The translations under genes were made by a program, and so were the position numbers. From Opitutia bacterium (GTDB taxonomy: Bacteria > Verrucomicrobiota > Verrucomicrobiia > Opitutales > Opitutaceae), in assembly GCA_003142615.1 (NCBI GenBank), contig PLMW01000039.1, forward strand, positions 1-38,555: a DNA stretch of 38,555 bases, read 5' to 3'. How positions within the stretch are numbered: position 1 is the first letter of the stretch; every line of letters starts with the position of its first letter. The notes beneath the pieces were generated by a model that ran no database searches, had not been told where the DNA came from, and worked only from the letters and a program-made list of their open reading frames with translations. Positions 33,798 through 38,555 of the stretch are shown here, in pieces.

Positions 33798-35051
33798 CTA
33801 TTCCAGCCGCCGGAAGATCAAGGAAGCGTTCTGGCCGCCGAAGCCGAGGTTGTTGCTCAGCACGGCCTGGACCGGCGCTACCCGCTTGGTGTTGGGCACG
33901 TAGTCGAGATCGCAGTCGGGGTCGGGTACCTCGTAATTGATCGTCGGCGGCACTTCACCCTGCTGGATGGTTTTCGCGCAGATGATCGCTTCGACGCCTC
34001 CGGCCGCACCCAGCAGGTGTCCGGTCATTGATTTGGTGGAGCTGACCATGAGCTTGCGCGCGTGGTCGCCAAAAACCTGCTTGATGGCGAGCGTCTCGAA
34101 CCTGTCGTTGTAGGGCGTGGAGGTGCCGTGGGCGTTGAGGTAATCGATCTGGTCGGGGCGCATCCGGGCGGAGGCGAGCGCGCGGGTCATGGCGAGCGAG
34201 AGGCCGCGGCCATCGGGGTCGGGCTGCGTGATATGAAAGGCGTCGCAGGTGGCGGCGTACCCGACGAGCTCGCAATAGATGCGGGCGCCACGCGCCCGGG
34301 CATGGTCGAGCGTCTCCAGCACGAGGATGCCCGCGCCTTCGCCCATGACGAAGCCGTCGCGGTTCTTGTCGAAGGGCCGGCTGGCCCTGTGCGGTTCGTC
34401 GTTGCGCGTGCTCATGGCCTTCATCGAGCAGAAGGCCGCGTAGGAGAAGGGCGTGATGGCCGCCTCGCTGCCCCCCGCGATCATCACATCCGCTTCGCCG
34501 CGCCGCATGGCGTGGAAGGCTTCGCCGATGGCGTGGGCGGACGAGGCGCAGGCGCTCACCACGGCGAAATTCGGCCCGCGCGCGCCAAATTCGATGGCCA
34601 CGAGACCGCTGCACATGTTGCTGATGAGCGAGGGAATCGTGAAGGGGGACACCTTGCGCGGACCGCGTTCCCAGAGGATCTTGAGCTGGTTCTCATAGGT
34701 GTGCATGCCGCCGATGCCGGAGCCGATGATGACGCCCAGACGATCGGCGTTCTCGACCGTCGGATGGAGGCTGGCGTCGGCCACGGCCATCTTGGAGGCG
34801 ATGAAGCCGAAGTGCGTGTAGCGGTCGTTGCGGCGGACCTCCTTCGGATCCATGTATTTCGCCGGATCGAAGCCGAGCACCTCGGCGCCGATCTGGCACG
34901 GGTAGTCCGTCACATCGAATTGCGTCACGCGTGCAATGCCATTCCTGCCGGCCAGGATGTTGGCCCAGAAAGCATCCACGTCGTGACCAAGCGAGGTGAC
35001 CACACCGAGGCCGGTGACGACGATCCGTGGAATGGAGGGAGCTGCTTCCAT
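33798..35051 (-). CDS. fabF: 3-oxoacyl-ACP synthase II
   Basis: It elongates acyl-ACP with malonyl-ACP in fatty acid synthesis. The 417 residues have the thiolase fold and the Cys-His-His active site: Cys168 ([18 protein letters not shown]), His308 ([13 protein letters not shown]) and His345 ([15 protein letters not shown]). The N-terminus is [17 protein letters not shown] 35051 is preferred; an in-frame TTG at 35057 would place the start inside the T-run of the terminator that separates it from acpP. No ribosome-binding site is visible in front, which is odd for a gene directly after a terminator. Third of the fabG-acpP-fabF cluster. Confidence 0.96.
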   Translation of the reverse strand: MEAAPSIPRIVVTGLGVVTSLGHDVDAFWANILAGRNGIARVTQFDVTDYPCQIGAEVLGFDPAKYMDPKEVRRNDRYTHFGFIASKMAVADASLHPTVENADRLGVIIGSGIGGMHTYENQLKILWERGPRKVSPFTIPSLISNMCSGLVAIEFGARGPNFAVVSACASSAHAIGEAFHAMRRGEADVMIAGGSEAAITPFSYAAFCSMKAMSTRNDEPHRASRPFDKNRDGFVMGEGAGILVLETLDHARARGARIYCELVGYAATCDAFHITQPDPDGRGLSLAMTRALASARMRPDQIDYLNAHGTSTPYNDRFETLAIKQVFGDHARKLMVSSTKSMTGHLLGAAGGVEAIICAKTIQQGEVPPTINYEVPDPDCDLDYVPNTKRVAPVQAVLSNNLGFGGQNASLIFRRLE

Positions 35052-35055
35052 GTAC

Positions 35056-35103
35056 AAAAAAGCGCTCTACCGAAGAGTTTCCAAGGGAAACACGGTAGAA
35101 CGC
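35056..35103 (-). terminator. Intrinsic terminator/attenuator between acpP and fabF
   Basis: Read on the minus strand, a two-part stem forms. The outer stem pairs 35093-35099 with 35066-35072 (TCTACCG with CGGTAGA). The inner stem is GTTTCC-CTT-GGAAAC (35091-35077). The hairpin base is followed at once by TTTTTT (35061-35056). The last T is 5 bp before the fabF ATG. It should stop much of the transcription coming from acpP and so set the ratio of ACP to FabF. Confidence 0.85.
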
Positions 35104-35122
35104 CGCAAAGCGAGGGGACGGA

Positions 35123-35386
35123 TTATTTCGAAGAAGACTTTTCTTCGATATAAGCGATCACGTCGCCGACCGTCTGGAGTTTTTCAGCGTCAGATTCCGG
35201 GATTTCCCCTTTGATCTCGTCTTTAAACTCTTCCTCAAAAGCCATGATCAACTCGACAGTGTCGAGTGAATCGGCGCCCAGATCGTCGAGGAAGGACGCT
35301 TCGGGGGTGATCTGTTCCTCGTTAACATTCAATTGGTTAACGATGATCTCTTTGACGCGTTGTTCTATGGTTTTCTGATCAGCCAT
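35123..35386 (-). CDS. acpP: Acyl carrier protein
   Basis: The small acidic carrier of growing acyl chains. The 87 residues include [20 protein letters not shown], whose Ser40 in the DSL motif takes the 4'-phosphopantetheine arm, and the helix III/IV region [23 protein letters not shown] 35386 begins the usual [14 protein letters not shown]; an in-frame ATG at 35401 adds five residues. It is 37 bp after fabG and followed by a strong terminator, so it is probably the most abundant product of this cluster. Codon use is less GC-biased than its neighbours, as is common for highly expressed ACPs. Confidence 0.97.
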   Translation of the reverse strand: MADQKTIEQRVKEIIVNQLNVNEEQITPEASFLDDLGADSLDTVELIMAFEEEFKDEIKGEIPESDAEKLQTVGDVIAYIEEKSSSK

Positions 35387-35423
35387 ATTATGGGAGGGCA
35401 AGGGTTTGGGCTGCTCTTTGGGA

Positions 35424-36164
35424 TCACATCACCATGCCGCCGTCAACGGTAAAAACTTGGCCAGTTATATATCCCGCCTCCTCTGAGCATAAAAAGGCGG
35501 TCATATGGGCCACGTCGGCGGGTTCGCCGAACCGTTGCAGGGGGATGAATTGCAGGGCGGCCTTGGTGACTTCCTCCCCCAGGCCGGCGGTCATGTCGGT
35601 CTTGATGAAGCCGGGCGCAACCACATTGCAGGTGACATTCCGGCGGGCAAACTCCTTGGCGATGCTCTTGCTGAAGCCGATCAGGCCGGCTTTGGCCGCG
35701 GAATAATTGGCCTGGCCCGCGTTGCCGGTGAGGCCGACCACGGAGGCGATGTTCACGATGCGGCCCCAGCGTTTCTGCGTCATGGCCCGGCCGAGGTGTT
35801 TCGTCCAGTGGTAGCAACTGGTGAGATTGGTGGTGAGCACGGCGTTCCAATCGTCCTCGGACATGCGGAACAACAGTCCATCGCGGGTGATGCCGGCATT
35901 GTTGACAAGGATGTCGATGGCGCCGAATTCGGCGAGCAGGTCGGCCGCCGTCTTGGCGACGGCCGCCCCATCCGCGACGTCGACCGGGAGGGCCCGGGCC
36001 TTGCCGCCGGCGGCCTCGATGGCGGCGGCGACCGCACTGCAATTCGCCGCGGTTTTGCTGACGCAGATGACCGTGACGCCGTGTTTCGCGAGTTCCCCGG
36101 CAATGGCCTTGCCGATGCCCCGGCCGGCGCCGGTGACAAGAGCGGTGCGATTGTTGAAGGTCAT
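35424..36164 (-). CDS. fabG: 3-oxoacyl-ACP reductase
   Basis: An NADPH-dependent reductase of 3-oxoacyl-ACP in fatty acid elongation. The 246 residues follow the short-chain dehydrogenase plan: [15 protein letters not shown] for cofactor binding, [14 protein letters not shown], the catalytic Ser in [15 protein letters not shown] with Tyr and Lys in [12 protein letters not shown], and the C-terminal [23 protein letters not shown] 36164 begins [14 protein letters not shown]; the ORF is open far upstream to 36431 but that part is unconserved. First gene of fabG-acpP-fabF; its promoter must lie in the 333-bp divergent region, where I cannot identify a good -35/-10 pair. Confidence 0.96.
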   Translation of the reverse strand: MTFNNRTALVTGAGRGIGKAIAGELAKHGVTVICVSKTAANCSAVAAAIEAAGGKARALPVDVADGAAVAKTAADLLAEFGAIDILVNNAGITRDGLLFRMSEDDWNAVLTTNLTSCYHWTKHLGRAMTQKRWGRIVNIASVVGLTGNAGQANYSAAKAGLIGFSKSIAKEFARRNVTCNVVAPGFIKTDMTAGLGEEVTKAALQFIPLQRFGEPADVAHMTAFLCSEEAGYITGQVFTVDGGMVM

Positions 36165-36497
36165 GCCGTAAGTAGCGTGGATCGAAATGCAATGAGCGAG
36201 CCGATTTTTCAGCAAACCGGTGGCATGCAGTCCCGCGCCCCGCTTGGGGCTGCCGGCTTGCAAATCAATGAATGCCACGCTCGCGGAACTGGCGGAAAAG
36301 CAGCTAATAAGGCCCTCAAAGGGGACGATTCGGCCCTGCCGTGCCACGACCGCAGGCGTCTCCGCACGGGAGATCAACGCTTTCCCACCCCAAGGAATTC
36401 CTTTGCGCGGGGTGAAACAACTTTCTAACAAGGAGATCGAATTGAGTCATGGTACCTGCCCTGTAAGCGGCCCACCCCGCTGAAACCACGCCTGCCT
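36165..36497. other. Divergent intergenic region with a possible short ORF
   Basis: These 333 bp separate fabG (minus) from the SH3-like gene (plus) and should hold both promoters; none matches a consensus well. A plus-strand frame runs through to a TGA at 36481-36483; its best internal start (ATG 36268, MNATLAELAEKQLI) would give 71 residues. Its codon choice (ATA, TCA, AGG, AGT, GTA) is unlike neighbouring genes, so I do not call it. Near the end, AAGGAGAT (36430-36437) is an excellent ribosome-binding sequence followed at 36443 by TTG and at 36449 by ATG. The ATG opens a five-codon ORF and the TTG a 13-codon one, so a leader peptide is possible. No other gene is seen. Confidence 0.4.
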
Positions 36498-37271
36498 ATG
36501 AAGACCACGCTCCGCCTTTCCACCGCCGTCCTGCTGCTGGCTGCCCCCCTGGCCGCCGCGCCGCTCATGGAAACCACGGCGATTCACGCCCAGCCCGACG
36601 CCGCCACGTCCGCCATCGGCTACCTCAAGGCCGGCACCGAACCGACCGCCGCAGCCAACACCACCGCCCCGCAAGGCTGGATGGCCATCGAGCTGCCCGG
36701 GCCGCACGAGGCTTACGTGAGCAATAATGACTTCAGCAAGAGTCTCGACATCCATCCCGGCGCCGTGATCCGCCTCATGCCCAAGGCCGATGCCCCCATC
36801 CTCACCACCATGCAGGAGGGCGACAAGACCGAGATCACCGGCCTTCGCAGCGGCTGGACGCAGATCAAGCTCTCCAAGACCGTCATCGGCTACATCAATG
36901 TCGGCGGCAGCTCTTCCGCGCCCCGCGCCGCTCTGCTGGACAGCAGAGCGCCCCCCGCGCCGTTGGCAATGGCAGCCGGCCAGCCGGCGCCGGTCATCAG
37001 CAGCGGACCAGCCTCCGCGCTGCCGCACACGTTCCAGGGCATGCTGGTCGAGACCAAGCGCATTCTGCTCATCGGACCCCGCCGCGACTATGATTACCAG
37101 CTCAACAATACCGAAGACCAGCGCGTCGCCTTCCTCGATGTCAGCAAGGTGCTCGTCACCGAAAAAATGGAACCGTACCTTGACCGGCTCGTGACGGTTT
37201 CAGGCGTGCTCAAGCAAACCCCCGATGGCAAAAACCTCGTGATCGAGGTTGAAAGTCTCGAGCCCAAATAA
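36498..37271 (+). CDS. Secreted SH3-like domain protein of unknown function
   Basis: A 257-residue protein with a signal peptide ([20 protein letters not shown]). Two SH3-like segments are suggested: about 25-75 ([40 protein letters not shown]) and about 85-135 ([40 protein letters not shown]). A second part, about 175-257, has an OB-like pattern ([18 protein letters not shown] to [20 protein letters not shown]). The junction between the two halves contains residues encoded by a palindromic repeat ([10 protein letters not shown]). Bacterial SH3 proteins often bind cell wall, but no enzyme domain is attached. It precedes folD by 47 bp, with a terminator between. Confidence 0.75.
   Translation: MKTTLRLSTAVLLLAAPLAAAPLMETTAIHAQPDAATSAIGYLKAGTEPTAAANTTAPQGWMAIELPGPHEAYVSNNDFSKSLDIHPGAVIRLMPKADAPILTTMQEGDKTEITGLRSGWTQIKLSKTVIGYINVGGSSSAPRAALLDSRAPPAPLAMAAGQPAPVISSGPASALPHTFQGMLVETKRILLIGPRRDYDYQLNNTEDQRVAFLDVSKVLVTEKMEPYLDRLVTVSGVLKQTPDGKNLVIEVESLEPK
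36929..36950. repeat. Perfect palindrome inserted in frame in the SH3-like gene
   Basis: CGCTCTGCT (36929-36937) and AGCAGAGCG (36942-36950) are perfect inverted repeats around GGAC. They encode AALLDSRAP in a linker between the SH3-like and C-terminal parts. Like the element in proA, it appears as a small palindrome placed in a tolerant protein segment. Confidence 0.65.
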
Positions 37272-37281
37272 GTCTTTCCCA

Positions 37282-37304
37282 GCCGGCCGCGCTACGCGGC
37301 CGGC
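37282..37304 (+). terminator. Intrinsic-type hairpin between the SH3-like gene and folD
   Basis: GCCGGCCGCG-CTA-CGCGGCCGGC is a perfect 10-bp GC stem with a 3-base loop, 10 bp after the stop. The downstream sequence CTGGTCATTTCC has only a weak T-tract, so termination may be partial. Confidence 0.7.
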
Positions 37305-37318
37305 CTGGTCATTTCCTC

Positions 37319-38194
37319 ATGGAGCTTATCGACGGCAACAAGATCGCCGCGGGCATCGTCGCCGAGTTAAAAGCCGCGGTGGCCGCCCTGCCTGCCCGCA
37401 AACCGTGCATCGCGCTCGTGCGGGTCGGCGAGGATCCGGCCTCGGTCTCGTACGTCAAAAGGAAGGAGCAGACGGCCGCGGAGATCGGCATCACGAGCCG
37501 CGTCATTCTGCCGCCCGTGGCGATTTCTCAGGCTGAGCTGTTCGCGCTGATCGACCAGCTCAACGCCGATTCCGCCATCGACGGCATCCTCGTGCAGTCA
37601 CCGCTGCCCGCGCACCTCGACGAAACCGCTGTCTTCCGCCGCATCACCCCCCACAAGGATGTGGACGGCCTCGGCACCATCAATCTCGGCAAGATCGCGC
37701 AGGACGACGACTCGGGCTTTGTGGGCTGCACGCCGGCCGGCATCATGGAGCTGCTCGCCCGCAGCGGCGTCAGACTCGCCGGCAGGCACGTCGTCGTGAT
37801 CGGCCGCAGTCTGCTGGTCGGCAAGCCGGTCGCCCTGCTGGCCATGCAGAAAAAGTCCTGGGCCAACGCGACCGTGACCGTGTGCCACTCGCAGACCACC
37901 GGCCTGCCCGCCCTCACCCGCCAGGCCGACGTGCTGATCGCCGCCATCGGCCGCGCGGAGTTCGTCACCGCCGACATGGTGAAACCCGGCGCGGTCGTGA
38001 TCGACGTGGGCGTCAACCGCGTGGCCGACGCCTCGCGGAAAAACGGCTACCGCCTCGTCGGCGACGTGCATTTCGCCTCCGTCGCCCCGCTGGCCGGCAA
38101 GATCACGCCTGTGCCCGGCGGCGTCGGACCGATGACCGTCGCCATGCTGATGAAGAACACCCTCAAGGCGTACCGACAGCAGCATCCCGCCTGA
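37319..38194 (+). CDS. folD: Bifunctional methylenetetrahydrofolate dehydrogenase / methenyltetrahydrofolate cyclohydrolase
   Basis: It interconverts 5,10-methylene-, methenyl- and 10-formyl-tetrahydrofolate, supplying one-carbon units for purines and formyl-Met. The 291 residues have the family motifs: [20 protein letters not shown] with the catalytic Lys of [34 protein letters not shown], the Rossmann block [17 protein letters not shown] and the C-terminal [14 protein letters not shown]. It begins at ATG 37319 within a few bases of the hairpin region. The response regulator gene follows 55 bp later. Confidence 0.97.
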   Translation: MELIDGNKIAAGIVAELKAAVAALPARKPCIALVRVGEDPASVSYVKRKEQTAAEIGITSRVILPPVAISQAELFALIDQLNADSAIDGILVQSPLPAHLDETAVFRRITPHKDVDGLGTINLGKIAQDDDSGFVGCTPAGIMELLARSGVRLAGRHVVVIGRSLLVGKPVALLAMQKKSWANATVTVCHSQTTGLPALTRQADVLIAAIGRAEFVTADMVKPGAVVIDVGVNRVADASRKNGYRLVGDVHFASVAPLAGKITPVPGGVGPMTVAMLMKNTLKAYRQQHPA

Positions 38195-38249
38195 TTGCGA
38201 CGCACGGCACTCTTGCCTTTGCGTCCAACCGAACTTTCAATCATCCAAC

Positions 38250-38555
38250 ATGGCTGTGCCTAAGATCCTCGTGGTGGACGATCAGCCCATCAACGTCCAG
38301 CTCCTCAAACGCAAACTGGAGCGCGAGGGAATGCAGGTGGCGGCCGCCTATTCGGGCCCGGAGGCGCTGGAGCTGGTCCAGCAGGACAAGCCCGATCTCA
38401 TCCTGCTCGATGTGATGATGCCTGACATGGACGGCATCGAAGTCTGCCAGCGGCTGCAGGCCAGCGAGGAAACCCGTTCCATCCCGGTCATTTTCGTCAC
38501 GGCGCGCACTTCGAAGGAGGGCAAGCTGGAGGGCCTGGGCGTCGGCGCGGTTGAC
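38250..38555 (+). CDS. Response regulator receiver domain (cut by window edge)
   Basis: An open frame of 102 codons from ATG 38250 to the window end without a stop. It encodes a receiver domain: KILVVDDQPINVQLLKRKLE with the acidic pair DD near residue 11, the phosphoacceptor Asp in LILLDVMMPDMDG, the Thr in VIFVTARTSKEGKLEGL, and the start of the region before the conserved Lys. What follows the receiver (output domain or stand-alone) is outside the window. The VVDDQPxNxxLL start is common in cyclic-di-GMP and hybrid-kinase regulators. Confidence 0.9.
   Translation, partial: MAVPKILVVDDQPINVQLLKRKLEREGMQVAAAYSGPEALELVQQDKPDLILLDVMMPDMDGIEVCQRLQASEETRSIPVIFVTARTSKEGKLEGLGVGAVD

Noticed and set aside
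36220-36483. An 87-codon plus-strand frame in the fabG divergent region
   Set aside because: Codon choice is unlike the neighbours and no family is recognised; it is described as part of the intergenic region instead.

Overview
This is a GC-rich, gene-dense chromosomal window of housekeeping genes with no phage, IS element, CRISPR array or RNA gene that I can see. It comes from a Gram-negative bacterium: there is Kdo synthesis (kdsA), an AsmA-like envelope protein, a lytic transglycosylase lipoprotein and several secreted proteins. The gene content (a GldA/F/G-like ABC system with a DUF4340 partner, a sulfatase-family gene, weak Shine-Dalgarno use, many short palindromic or tandem repeats between genes and inside protein linkers) fits Verrucomicrobiota, probably Opitutales/Opitutaceae. 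That placement is inference from family knowledge, not from a marker gene.

Layout. Positions 131-8438 are on the minus strand and read, in order of transcription: a small membrane protein, pyrG, kdsA, nadA, nadC, nadB, and then an unusual fusion of a lipoyl domain, an E1/E3-binding domain and a FabH-type ketoacyl-ACP synthase III. Positions 8518-9943 (plus) hold a DUF6941-like protein and a PfkB sugar/nucleoside kinase, convergent with an isoprenylcysteine-methyltransferase-like membrane protein (minus). Positions 10487-11402 hold a membrane protein and winged-helix regulator pair behind a perfect 16-bp palindrome. Positions 11673-14083 encode an ABC-2 exporter, followed by proA, two secreted proteins of unknown function, birA and coaX. 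Positions 19494-27931 form a probable five-gene envelope operon (ATPase, permease, GldG-like, DUF4340, AsmA-like). A 1193-residue hybrid histidine kinase follows. Positions 31738-36164 (minus) carry fabG, acpP, fabF, a lytic transglycosylase and a sulfatase-like protein that lacks its catalytic residues. The window ends on the plus strand with an SH3-like secreted protein, folD and a response regulator cut by the window edge.

How they work together. nadA-nadC-nadB covers de novo NAD synthesis from aspartate to nicotinate mononucleotide. fabG-acpP-fabF is the fatty-acid elongation core; a clear intrinsic terminator sits between acpP and fabF and would let the carrier protein be made in excess. 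The KAS III fusion would start fatty acids and may take its acyl primer directly from a 2-oxoacid dehydrogenase complex. This is the most novel item in the window.

A second theme is repeat sequence. Short tandem repeats of 7-9 bp and perfect palindromes occur between genes and also in frame inside proteins (KAS III fusion linkers, ProA, the SH3-like protein, the sulfatase-like protein). They look like small dispersed elements tolerated in linkers and loops.
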